Assembly (NCBI GenBank): GCA_016710635.1
Contig: JADJVL010000006.1
Coordinates: 1 to 64,000 of the forward strand
Length of the DNA stretch: 64,000 nucleotides
Origin: Holophagaceae bacterium
GTDB taxonomy: Bacteria > Acidobacteriota > Holophagae > Holophagales > Holophagaceae
Direction: 5' to 3'
This document shows, in pieces, positions 20,730 through 28,753 of this stretch. The position numbers were made by a program, and so were the translations under genes. Position 1 is the first letter of the stretch. Every line of letters starts with the position of its first letter. The notes under the pieces are model-generated. The model searched no databases and was not told the origin of the DNA. It saw nothing but the letters and a program-made list of their open reading frames with translations.

Positions 20730-21017
20730 TCAGTTCATCGCCACGGCATCGATGCGGTCCAGGCGGATGAGGATGCGCCCGTACTCCCGGTTCTTCACTT
20801 CCACGGTGCCTTCGCCCACCTTCACCACGACGCCGCCAAGGGTCTGGCTGCCGCAGAGGTGGAAGAGCAGGCCCTTCTTCTCCTTCTGGCTGAGGTCGAA
20901 CAGTTCCTGGAAGGGACTCATGGCGGCGCTCCGGGTGGCGGGGGCGGCCGGCTGGGCCGCGAAGGTGGGTGCGCCGGCCAGCAGCAGGCCGAGCGCGAGG
21001 GACAGGGTGCGGATCAT
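20730..21017 (-). CDS. Small secreted protein, paralogue of 17410-17673
   Basis: From ATG 21017, with AGGAGG 6 bases upstream, the protein is 95 residues. A signal peptide (about residues 1-20, ending TFAA) precedes a short Ala-rich linker. The domain is about 65 residues: SPFQELFDLSQKEKKGLLFHL, VVVKVGEGTVEVKN and RILIRLDRIDAVAMN. It aligns with the 17410-17673 product over the whole domain. It lies between, and opposite to, the two paralogous secreted-protein genes. An Sm/SH3-like small barrel is possible but unproven. Confidence 0.75.
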   Translation of the reverse strand: MIRTLSLALGLLLAGAPTFAAQPAAPATRSAAMSPFQELFDLSQKEKKGLLFHLCGSQTLGGVVVKVGEGTVEVKNREYGRILIRLDRIDAVAMN

Positions 21018-21110
21018 GGAAGACCTCCTGCCCCCATGATGCAGGCCTTTCCCCGGGCAGGTTGGGCCACTTCCGCGGCTTCCCCCTGTGCCACTGGGCG
21101 CGGGGCCAGG

Positions 21111-21124
21111 ACTGGACTGGTCCA
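21111..21124 (+). promoter_or_regulatory. ACTGGTCCA element upstream of second secreted paralogue
   Basis: ACTGGTCCA is at 21116-21124, embedded in the palindrome TGGACTGGTCCA and preceded by a half-copy ACTGG. It is 79 bases before ATG 21204 and matches the pair at 20075-20107. Confidence 0.35.
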
Positions 21125-21203
21125 TCCAGGAAGATGGGAACCGGTACCTCCCCGAGTCCTACCTGCCATCCAAGCTGAGGGTCCAACCCCCAAGGAGCCC
21201 CTC

Positions 21204-21719
21204 ATGTTCCGTTCCAGCCTCCGGTCCGCCGCCCTCGCCCTGGCCCTGGCCACCGGCTTCGCTCCGGCCGCCAGCGCCCAGGGCGTCACCCATCTGAACG
21301 TTCCGGCCAAGCAGATGGTCCGCCTCTCCTTCACCCTGGTCTTCGATGGCACGAACTGGGTCCCCAACTGGACCGAGACCGTCATGGGCACCAACGCGTT
21401 CAGCGCCGGCTTCGTCTACCAGGTCTCCAAGGAGCACAACCTGGTGATCACCGACGCGGAGTTCGCCTACCAGTACCTGGGCACCGCCGGCGTGGTCTCC
21501 CCGGTGGTCTTCCCCGTGATCCAGGATCCGGGCCTGACCAACCTCTATGCCCTCACCCGCGTGAAGTCGAGCCTCACCGCCGCGGGCCGGGAAGTCCTCA
21601 ACAAGGCCTTCACCGCCGGTACCCTCATCCCCGCCGGGTACCAGATCGACATGACCATGGCGGACCAGCCGAACCACAAAATCGTCCGCGCCTACTTCTA
21701 CGGCTACTACGTCGATTGA
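21204..21719 (+). CDS. Secreted protein, paralogue of 20161-20661
   Basis: This 171-residue protein has AAGGAG upstream of ATG 21204 and a signal peptide (MFRSSLRSAALALALATG to about ASAQ). The mature domain carries LVITDAEF, FTAGTLIPAGYQ and a terminal YFYGYYVD shared with the 20161 gene. No cysteines or enzymatic motif are evident. It is 46 bases upstream of rpe on the same strand. Function unknown. Confidence 0.75.
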   Translation: MFRSSLRSAALALALATGFAPAASAQGVTHLNVPAKQMVRLSFTLVFDGTNWVPNWTETVMGTNAFSAGFVYQVSKEHNLVITDAEFAYQYLGTAGVVSPVVFPVIQDPGLTNLYALTRVKSSLTAAGREVLNKAFTAGTLIPAGYQIDMTMADQPNHKIVRAYFYGYYVD

Positions 21720-21765
21720 TCGCCAGGCACTTCCCGGCAGGGGCCATCGCCGCACACAATGGGCG

Positions 21766-22448
21766 ATGGCCCTTCGTCCCGATGCCCCCCTGCTCGCCCC
21801 TTCCATCCTTAGCGCGGACTTCACGCGCCTGGGGGAAGCCCTCGCCATGCTGGAGGCCTCCGGCGCCGAGGTGGTGCACGTGGACGTCATGGACGGGCGC
21901 TTCGTCCCCAACATCACCCTGGGCATGCCGGTGGTGGCGGCCCTGCGCAAGGCCACGAAGCTGCCCCTGGACTGCCACCTCATGATCGTGGAGCCCTCCC
22001 GCTATGCCCTGGAGTTCATCGAGGCCGGCGCGGACTGGGTGAGCGTGCACCAGGAGGCGGATCCCCACGTCCACCGCACCCTCCACGCCATCCGCCAGAA
22101 GGGCGCGAAGGCCGGCATCGTGCTGAACCCGGGCACGCCGGTGGAAACGCTGACGGACCTGGTGGACGACTTCGATTTCGTCCTGCTCATGAGCGTGAAC
22201 CCGGGCTTCGGCGGCCAGTCCTTCATCCCCCGCATTCTGGACAAGGTGCGCCGCCTGGACGCGCTCCGCACGGAACGGAATGTCCCTTCCTCATCCAGGT
22301 GGACGGCGGCGTGGGAATGTCCAACGCCGCGGAGCTGGTGAAGGCCGGGGCGGACTGCCTGGTGGCGGGCAACGCCGTGTTCAAGGCGGCGGATCCGGCG
22401 CAGGCGGTGAAGGGCTTGCAGGCGGAGATGAGAAAAGGCCGTGGCTGA
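21766..22448 (+). pseudogene. rpe: Ribulose-phosphate 3-epimerase, frameshifted in this sequence
   Basis: Rpe interconverts ribulose-5-phosphate and xylulose-5-phosphate in the pentose phosphate pathway. The N-terminal part reads LAPSILSADF, HVDVMDGRFVPN, LDCHLMI and MSVNPGFGGQ, all metal or catalytic landmarks of this TIM barrel. At about 22280-22290 the frame breaks. The remaining FLIQVDGGV, AGADCLVAGNAVF continues one frame over and ends at TGA 22446-22448. One C missing from the CCC run near 22286 would restore a 227-residue protein, the normal length. The gene overlaps the next start by 8 bases. Because the rest is perfectly conserved, a sequence error is more likely than real loss. Confidence 0.88.
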
Positions 22449-22866
22449 CGACCTCCCAGTCACGGATTCCGTTCGGGTCCCCGGCGTCGCGATCTCCATC
22501 AAGGCTGTGCGCTCCGGAGGCCCCGGCGGGCAAAACGTCAACAAGGTCTCCTCCAAGATCGAGCTCCGCATCGATGTCGCCCGCATCGAGGGCCTCGACG
22601 AGGGCTCCCGGGCCCGCCTCGAGCACCTCATCCGCAACCAGCGCGCCGCGGACGGTGCCTGGATCCTCACCAGCGACCGCCACCGGGACCAGCCCAAGAA
22701 CCTGGAGGACGCCCGGGGCAAGGCCGCGGCGGTGATCGCCCAGGCGCTGGTGGCCCCCAAGAAGCGCACGAAGACGCGGCCCACCCGGGCCAGCCAGGTG
22801 CGGCGCATCGAAGGGAAGAAGAAGGCTGGGGAAGTGAAGAAGGGGCGGAGCGGCGGCTGGGAATGA
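22441..22866 (+). CDS. arfB: Alternative ribosome-rescue factor ArfB-like (GGQ) peptidyl-tRNA hydrolase
   Basis: This 141-residue protein starts at GTG 22441. It has the release-factor catalytic motif in SGGPGGQNVNKVSSKIELR and a basic C-terminal tail (KKRTKTRPTRAS, KKKAGEVKKGRSGG) that in ArfB/YaeJ enters the empty mRNA channel. It lacks codon-recognition domains, so it is not a canonical RF1/RF2. It frees ribosomes stalled on truncated mRNA. The start overlaps the end of rpe by 8 bases, indicating coupling. Confidence 0.9.
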   Translation: MADDLPVTDSVRVPGVAISIKAVRSGGPGGQNVNKVSSKIELRIDVARIEGLDEGSRARLEHLIRNQRAADGAWILTSDRHRDQPKNLEDARGKAAAVIAQALVAPKKRTKTRPTRASQVRRIEGKKKAGEVKKGRSGGWE

Positions 22867-22924
22867 CCGGTTCGCGCCCGGCTCCGTTGGCCAAGGCCGC
22901 GGCACCCGCTCCATACTGGCGGCC

Positions 22925-24559
22925 ATGAACGCAGCGCGCTTGCCGTCCTTCCTCCGGGCCTTCGGTCTGGGTTGCCTGTGCCTCCTCCTCACCGTTCCGG
23001 CCTTCGGCCAGGAGCGGCTGGCCTTCATCGGCGTGGCCCTGGACCTGGAGACCCGGCAGGCGGACAAGAAGCTGCAGGACTACCTGGCCCGCAACGCGCA
23101 GGTGGGCTTCGCGCCGGAAGAACTGGAGTACGAGGCGGTGCTCAAGCGCCTGACGCGCTCCGGACCCGGTGAGCCCCTCTTTCTCGCCCGGGCCACGCCC
23201 TACGTCTGCGTGGCCTCCGAGATGCTCGGGGCGGACCTGGAGGTGCTTGGCACCTACGTGAGCGCCGCCACCAACCGCACGACCTACCGCTCCTACTTCG
23301 TGGTGAGCCGGAAGCAGTTCCCGACGGCCCCGGACCTGCCGACCCTTTATGCCCACCTGCGCAAGCGGCGCGCGCGCTTCGTGTATCACAGCCCCTTCAG
23401 CACCTCCTCCTTCTTCCTGCCCTCCCTCTACTTCCGCGCTCAGAAGCTCTTCGACATGCGGGAGAACACCGAGACCCTCTGGGCCATGGACTGCGTCCGC
23501 ATTCCCGAAAACAGCAGTTCCAGGCTGGTGGAGCTGGTTGCTTCCGGCGAGGCCGACATCGCCGCGGTCTGGGACGGCACCCGGAACAAGCTCGCCCGAA
23601 CGCCGTCCGGAGCCGCCGTCCACTTCATCCCCATGCCCATGGACCTGCCCAACGACCTCCTGGTCTGTTCCCGGGCCCTTGACCCGAAGGTCAAGGACGC
23701 CCTGCGCGCGGCGATCCGGAAGATGGGGCCCGACGAGATCGCCTCCGGCGACTTCCGCACCTGGGGCATCTTCGAGGATCTCGCCGAGGCCCGGAAGGCC
23801 CTGGCCGACCTGCGCTGGCAGGCCCGGGAGCTCGTGGCGCCGGTCACCGTCGAGGTCCGCATGCGCAAAGGCTCGGAGCGGCTGCCCTCGGCTCCGGCCC
23901 TGCTGGAATCCGTCCGCCAGTCCGTGCGCCTCTCCGCCACCGAGCTGGTGCCCTACGACCGGGATTTCCACGAGCACGTGGACTACGCCTGGACCCTCGA
24001 GCCGGTGCACGACGGCGCCCTCGTCCTGCGCAGCGCGGTGCCGGGCTTCGACGAGGAGGAGCAGGTCTTCCGCATCAGTTTCCGCTCCACGGACGACCTG
24101 ACGCAGCGGGTGATCTCCCTGGTGCACTCGCGCCTGCACCGCATCCGGTCCGTCTGGCCCTACAGCGCCCAGCCCCCCATCGTGATCCGGGATACGGCCT
24201 TCTCCGTGCCTGAGGGCCAACTGGTGAAGGTGCAGCGGATCACCTGGCTGGACCCGGAGCGCGACAAGTTCCGCGCCGGGCCGGTCTTCAAGGCCCGCAT
24301 CGACCGTTCGGACTACTACCGCTACGAGCTCAACGGCGAGGACATCAAGGGCGGCGGTGGCAATGCCGGCGCCCTGAACCCCCTCGGCAACGAGTCCTAC
24401 CGGGTGCTGCTGGCGAATCCGCCCCGGGAGCGCTGGCTGTTCCGCGCCCTCACCGTGGCCATGGTCGCCCTGCTCGCCGCCGCCGCCCTCGCCGCGATGC
24501 TGGCCCCGGGGCGGAAGCGGACCCCTCAGGCCGGCGGGAGCGGCGGGTCCGGCCGATGA
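22925..24559 (+). CDS. PhnD-like periplasmic binding domain protein with C-terminal membrane anchor
   Basis: This 544-residue protein has a signal peptide (about residues 8-29, ending AFGQ). Residues ~30-290 resemble the phosphate/phosphonate ABC-type binding domain (PhnD class): LARATPYVCVASEM, VSRKQFPTAPDLP, FVYHSPFSTSSFFLPSLY and ADIAAVWDGTRNKL. A second, unassigned beta-rich region follows to ~515, then one transmembrane helix (~510-535) and a short basic tail. No permease or ATPase genes are nearby. The next gene starts inside its stop (ATGA), encoding a kinase-phosphatase fusion. It is more likely a ligand sensor for that protein than a transport component. Confidence 0.75.
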   Translation: MNAARLPSFLRAFGLGCLCLLLTVPAFGQERLAFIGVALDLETRQADKKLQDYLARNAQVGFAPEELEYEAVLKRLTRSGPGEPLFLARATPYVCVASEMLGADLEVLGTYVSAATNRTTYRSYFVVSRKQFPTAPDLPTLYAHLRKRRARFVYHSPFSTSSFFLPSLYFRAQKLFDMRENTETLWAMDCVRIPENSSSRLVELVASGEADIAAVWDGTRNKLARTPSGAAVHFIPMPMDLPNDLLVCSRALDPKVKDALRAAIRKMGPDEIASGDFRTWGIFEDLAEARKALADLRWQARELVAPVTVEVRMRKGSERLPSAPALLESVRQSVRLSATELVPYDRDFHEHVDYAWTLEPVHDGALVLRSAVPGFDEEEQVFRISFRSTDDLTQRVISLVHSRLHRIRSVWPYSAQPPIVIRDTAFSVPEGQLVKVQRITWLDPERDKFRAGPVFKARIDRSDYYRYELNGEDIKGGGGNAGALNPLGNESYRVLLANPPRERWLFRALTVAMVALLAAAALAAMLAPGRKRTPQAGGSGGSGR

Positions 24560-26322
24560 CGGGCCTGCCTGTTCCAGAACCCACGCTGCGGCCCGGGCAG
24601 GTGCTCGGCCGCTACACGGTGCTGGGCACCCTTGGCAGGGGCGGCATGGGCGAGGTGTACCGGGCCCGGGACAACCGCCTGGAACGCATCGTGGCGTTGA
24701 AGCTGCTGCCGGTGCGGGTGGTGAACGACCGGGAGCAGTTCCTGCGTTTCCAGAACGAGGCGCGCACCCTGGCGGCCCTGAACCATCCCGGCATCGTGAC
24801 CCTCCACGCGGTGGAAGAGGAAGAGGGCTACCACTTCCTCATCATGGAATTCGTCGAGGGACACACCCTGCGGGACGCCATCCCCGGGGACGGGATGGAG
24901 CTCAAGGACTTCTTCGACGTGGCCATCATCCTGGCGGACGCCCTGGCGGCGGCCCACGAGCAGGGCATCATCCACCGGGACCTGAAGCCCGAGAACGTCA
25001 TGTTCACCCGGACGGGCCGCCTCAAGGTCCTGGACTTCGGCCTCGCCCGCTTCGAGGCGCCGCCGGAAGGCAGCGCGGCCGGGGCGGACTCGCCCACGTC
25101 GCCCCTCACGAAGGAAGGCCTCATCGTCGGCACCGTGCCCTACCTTTCCCCGGAGCAGGTGCAGGGCCGGACCGCGGACCACCGGTCGGACATCTTCTCC
25201 CTGGGCATCGTGTTCTTCGAAATGCTCGCCGGCGAGCGTCCCTTCCAGGCGGATTCGCCCGTGGGGCTCATGACCGCCATCCTTCGGGACGAACCCTTGC
25301 CACTGGAGGAGCTGCGGAACGACCTGCCGACCCGGTTGCCAGCCATCCTGCGCCGCTGCCTGGAGAAGCGTCCCGAGGACCGCTATCCGTCCGTCCAGGA
25401 CCTGCTCGGCGAATTGAAGGAGCTGCGGAGCGATCTGGAGGCGGCCCGCATCATCTCCGCCTCCGACCGTCCGGTTCCGTCCTCGCCCAGGTCCTCGGAG
25501 CCGGATCGGGCCACGCCTTCAGGCCGCTGGTCCGCGGTTTCCGCACTGCGCGGCCAGGCCCCCCTCCACGCCCTCCTCGCGGGGGTGATGGCGGTGAACC
25601 TGGTGGAGACCGCCGCGGAGACCTGGCTGCGGGAGACCTTCGGCCTCGGTGTGGGCCTGGGGGACCGGCTGGCGGAGGCCGCCCAGGGCCTCGAGCGGGG
25701 CCTCACCTTCGATTCCCACGACATGACCAACACGGTGGCGGTGCACGGCTTCGCCCTGGCCTACTTCGTCCTCTTCCCGCTGCTGGCTGTGGGCGTCGCC
25801 TGGGCTCTGGCGCGCCGCCCGGACGCCTCCTACCGCCGCCTGGCCTACGCCGTGGCCCTGGTCTACGCCATCAGCCTGCCCTTCTTCCTTTTCTTCCCGG
25901 TTCCCGAGCGCTGGTTCTACCCGGAATCCGGGGCGATCCTGCTGTCGGACCTGTGGACCTCGCGCTTCATCGAGGCCTTCCGTCCCATCAGCGGCATCGA
26001 CAACTGCTTCCCGAGCTTCCACACCAGCCTCGTCACGATCCTGGTCCTCGCTGCCTTCCGCGCCGGGTTGCGGCACCGCGTTGCCATCGCGCTCCTGGGC
26101 CTGGTGGTCCTGCTGTCGACCTTCGTCCTGGGCATCCACTGGCTGCCTGACATCGCCGCCGGCCTCGCCGCGGGCGTCCTGGCCTTCTCCCTGGCGGGCC
26201 GCCTGGCGGAGCGGGAAGCCCGGCCCCCGCAGGCGGCCTCGACCCTCGACCTCGAAGCTCCGGGAAGAACCGGCCCGACCGCCCGGCTCCCCTCGCATCC
26301 CGCGGCCTCCGCCCCGCGCTGA
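24556..26322 (+). CDS. Ser/Thr protein kinase fused to membrane PAP2/Aur1-like phosphatase domain
   Basis: This 588-residue protein begins with a complete Hanks-type kinase domain (about 20-285): G-loop GRGGMG (28-32 region), Lys49, HRDLKPEN with Asp142, and DFG at 160-162. A linker (~300-340) leads to a membrane region with five or so helices. In the C-terminal part, CFPSFHTS and, about 40 residues later, GIHWLPDIAAG match the two active-site motifs of the PAP2 superfamily, closest to the inositol-phosphorylceramide-synthase (Aur1)/PAP2_3 type. The kinase would be cytoplasmic and the phosphatase site extracytoplasmic. It is translationally coupled (ATGA) to the PhnD-like gene. This fusion is unusual. 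Function is inferred, not known. Confidence 0.87.
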   Translation: MTGLPVPEPTLRPGQVLGRYTVLGTLGRGGMGEVYRARDNRLERIVALKLLPVRVVNDREQFLRFQNEARTLAALNHPGIVTLHAVEEEEGYHFLIMEFVEGHTLRDAIPGDGMELKDFFDVAIILADALAAAHEQGIIHRDLKPENVMFTRTGRLKVLDFGLARFEAPPEGSAAGADSPTSPLTKEGLIVGTVPYLSPEQVQGRTADHRSDIFSLGIVFFEMLAGERPFQADSPVGLMTAILRDEPLPLEELRNDLPTRLPAILRRCLEKRPEDRYPSVQDLLGELKELRSDLEAARIISASDRPVPSSPRSSEPDRATPSGRWSAVSALRGQAPLHALLAGVMAVNLVETAAETWLRETFGLGVGLGDRLAEAAQGLERGLTFDSHDMTNTVAVHGFALAYFVLFPLLAVGVAWALARRPDASYRRLAYAVALVYAISLPFFLFFPVPERWFYPESGAILLSDLWTSRFIEAFRPISGIDNCFPSFHTSLVTILVLAAFRAGLRHRVAIALLGLVVLLSTFVLGIHWLPDIAAGLAAGVLAFSLAGRLAEREARPPQAASTLDLEAPGRTGPTARLPSHPAASAPR

Positions 26323-26368
26323 ACGGGAGCTGCCGCGCGGGCGGCGGCGATCCTGGTTAGAATCACCC

Positions 26369-26551
26369 ATGGCCAAACCAAACTACGCCTTCGCCAAACG
26401 CCAGCGCGACCTCGCCAAGAAGCAGGCGAAGGAGGAGAAGCTGCAGCGCAAGCGCGAAGCCGCCGCCGCCGCCCTGGCCGCCGGCGAGCCCGTCCCCGTG
26501 GACACCGACACGGACGGCGACGAAGCCCCGGACGCCGCCGAAGAAGCATAG
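26369..26551 (+). CDS. Small lysine-rich conserved protein
   Basis: This 60-residue protein starts MAKPNYAFAKRQRDLAKKQAKEEK and has a basic helical N-terminal half and an acidic tail (DTDTDGDEAPDAAEEA). Short proteins beginning MAKPNY-x-F-x-KRQR are widespread in Gram-negative bacteria, though their function is not known to me. It is probably cytoplasmic. It lies 46 bases after the kinase-phosphatase gene and just before the tRNA. Confidence 0.75.
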   Translation: MAKPNYAFAKRQRDLAKKQAKEEKLQRKREAAAAALAAGEPVPVDTDTDGDEAPDAAEEA

Positions 26552-26577
26552 GCCAAGGTCACCGCCAGCATTCAGGC

Positions 26578-26606
26578 TTGCCTCCATGGCCGTCTCCTGG
26601 GAAAAT
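26578..26606 (+). promoter_or_regulatory. Candidate promoter of the tRNA-Thr gene
   Basis: TTGCCT (26578-26583) and GAAAAT (26601-26606) are separated by 17 bases. The tRNA begins 12 bases after the -10 box, as expected for a sigma-70 type start. Confidence 0.5.
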
Positions 26607-26617
26607 CTCCCTTCGTG

Positions 26618-26692
26618 GCCGGCGTAGCTCAGGGGTAGAGCAGCTGATTCGTAATCAGCAGGTCGGGGGTTCAAATCCCTCCGCCGGCTCCA
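26618..26692 (+). tRNA. tRNA-Thr (anticodon CGT)
   Basis: A complete cloverleaf: acceptor stem GCCGGCG/CGCCGGC, D-arm GCTC...GAGC, anticodon stem GCTGA/TCAGC with loop TTCGTAA (anticodon CGT, reading ACG), T-arm with TTCAAAT loop, and encoded CCA at 26690-26692. The AT-rich insert with the sulfotransferase gene follows it. Confidence 0.95.
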
Positions 26693-26839
26693 CGAAAAGC
26701 ACTGGAAGTCACCGGGACCCGAGGACCATGCCCTGGCGGGTATGACACGGGGCATTGGCGCCTTGCGGAGCGTCAGAGCCTTCCTCAAGGAACCCCTGGC
26801 CCACGGCAAGTCCGCCCAGCCGATCAGGGAGACCGATCA

Positions 26840-28500
26840 ACTGACAGAGCGGATTCAATCAATTTTTCAGATCGTGGATTTTTAAGTAAAATACCCATTG
26901 TATAAGGCGATATGACAGTGGCTGCCAGCCTTGGAAAATGAGCAAAGGGAGCATGATGGGATATTCACACGATCGTTTGGCCCAGATTAATAACTTGGCG
27001 TCAGAAGCCATGCGACGTAAGGAGTACGAGAAATGCATTGAACTTCTTAAGGAGGCCAGCCAATTGGCCCCTAACAATTGGAATATATTGATAAATATTG
27101 CTCAATTATTAATTTCAAGATATGAATTTGAGGCTGCTGAGCAATATTACGAAAAAGCCATTATTGTAACGAAAGATGAAGCATCCATTTGTGCGCTGGC
27201 AACACCATGTTTTTTTAATGCCCGGCAAAACGATATTGCCATCAAATACCTCAACCGCATGCTGAAATTGGATCCGATATCAGTCGAAGTATTGACATTT
27301 TTAGCGACCATTTATGAGCATCAAGGCGGCACGACACAAACCGGCGATTATGTGGATACAGCCTTGCGGCTGAATGCCAATTACGCGCCGGCACTGCTCA
27401 TCAAGGCCAGGCTCCAGCGCAAGGATGGGCGGCCAGAGGACGCAAAGGAAAGCCTTGGGCTGATCACAGCCAATCCGGGTCTGGACCATGACATCCGCGC
27501 CCAGGCATGGTGTGAGCTGGGGAAGCTGCTGGACAGCGAATCCAGGTTTGAGGAGGCGATATCAGCATTCCTATCTGGCAAGGCACTGCTGCTTCCACAT
27601 TCTGCCAAGTTTTTAAGCGACCGGCGAAGAACGCAGGCCCACTCCAGCATGATGGCGGATGCAATCCCCACCGAGACATTGGAGCGATGGACTGATGCTG
27701 GTGGCGGGATCAGTCCGCGCCACCGCATCGCTTTGTTGGGGGGGCATCCCAGATCAGGCACGACACTCCTGGAACAGATTCTAGATGCACACCCCGAGGT
27801 CATTTCCCTCGAAGAATCACCAATCTTCTTTAATGAAGCCTATCTGCCTCTTATCCCAAGGTTTTCGTCTGAAAATCATTTCAGTGGATTGGATTCAACA
27901 CCCACGACGCAATTGATGAAGTCCAGAAAGACCTATTTCGACTTGATCAAGCGTTTTTTGGGGGTGGAAATTGGAAGCGCCTTGCTCATTGATAAAAATC
28001 CGTCACTTACACCATTCATTCCGGCCTTTGCCAGAATTTTTCCCGAAAGCAGATTCCTGATTGCCCTCCGTGATCCGCGGGATGTCTGTTTGAGCTGCTT
28101 CATGCAATATCTGCCGAACGGTCCAATCGCCTCAGCTTTCTTAACCCTTGAAGAAACCGTTAATGAATATGTCTCAGTGATGGGGTCATGGCAAATTCTC
28201 AAGTCGAAAATCCATAATCCCTACCTTGAGATTCGTTATGAAGACCTGGTGATCAATACCGACGCATCAGCTCGTGGGGTCCTGGAATTTCTGGAAATCC
28301 CTTGGGATCCTCGCGTGCTGGATTTCAATCAACATGCGAAAGGCAAAAGCGTCTATTCACCGACATATGCCGATGTCATCAAGCCAATCTACAAGGGGGC
28401 CATTGGGCGGTGGAAAAACTACAGCAAACATCTAGAGCCATATTTGGATAAGTTGGAGCCGTTTGTTAAGGCATTCGGCTACGAATGACTGCTGCTGCCA
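26840..28500. other. AT-rich segment of probably foreign origin downstream of tRNA-Thr
   Basis: Base composition changes abruptly near 26840 from GC-rich to AT-rich (runs such as TTTTT, AATATATTG, TTTTTTTAATG) and returns to GC-rich just after 28500. Codon use inside (AAA, ATT, AAT frequent) is unlike every neighbouring gene. The position directly after a tRNA gene is typical for integrated DNA. I see no integrase and no second copy of the tRNA 3' end, so it looks like a remnant or a single-gene transfer. Confidence 0.7.
26953..28488 (+). CDS. TPR-domain sulfotransferase, horizontally acquired
   Basis: From ATG 26953, with AAGGGAG just upstream, the protein is 511 residues; ATG 26938 is an alternative. 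Residues ~10-200 are TPR repeats (AMRRKEYEKCIELLKEASQLAP, AEQYYEKAI). From about 260, GGHPRSGTTLLEQ is the 5'-phosphosulfate-binding loop of PAPS sulfotransferases, and LIALRDPRDVCLSCF is the 3'-phosphate-binding segment. LLIDKNPSLTPFIP and YEDLV are also typical. It transfers sulfate from PAPS to an acceptor, probably a carbohydrate or peptide, in the cytoplasm or at a membrane. Codon use is much more AT-rich than the neighbours, so recent transfer is likely. Confidence 0.88.
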   Translation: MMGYSHDRLAQINNLASEAMRRKEYEKCIELLKEASQLAPNNWNILINIAQLLISRYEFEAAEQYYEKAIIVTKDEASICALATPCFFNARQNDIAIKYLNRMLKLDPISVEVLTFLATIYEHQGGTTQTGDYVDTALRLNANYAPALLIKARLQRKDGRPEDAKESLGLITANPGLDHDIRAQAWCELGKLLDSESRFEEAISAFLSGKALLLPHSAKFLSDRRRTQAHSSMMADAIPTETLERWTDAGGGISPRHRIALLGGHPRSGTTLLEQILDAHPEVISLEESPIFFNEAYLPLIPRFSSENHFSGLDSTPTTQLMKSRKTYFDLIKRFLGVEIGSALLIDKNPSLTPFIPAFARIFPESRFLIALRDPRDVCLSCFMQYLPNGPIASAFLTLEETVNEYVSVMGSWQILKSKIHNPYLEIRYEDLVINTDASARGVLEFLEIPWDPRVLDFNQHAKGKSVYSPTYADVIKPIYKGAIGRWKNYSKHLEPYLDKLEPFVKAFGYE

Positions 28501-28753
28501 ATGGAACAGGCGGGGTCCTGAGCCAATCCGAGGGTTGGACGAGTTGCACCGTGGTGGCGATCAAGCGACGAAATCAGTCCCGGGACGACACCAGGGTTGA
28601 CCTCCCGCCGTCGGGGACGAAATCTACCCAAACCGGCGACGACCCGGGTCCCAACCGAGGGCGTCCTAGGAATGATCCCAAGCGATATCTGAAATAAACC
28701 CTATGCTGGGCTAAGGCTTGGTACGGATTGTCCAGGGCCGGCAAAGGGGATTC

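Noticed and set aside
28485..28697. 70-codon frame starting in the sulfotransferase stop (ATGA)
   Set aside because: No ribosome site beyond the overlap, biased composition and no conserved pattern; it lies where composition returns to the host type.
26693..28753. Attachment-site duplication of the tRNA-Thr 3' end
   Set aside because: No second copy of GGTTCAAATCCCTCCGCC or similar was found by eye downstream of the insert, and no integrase is present.
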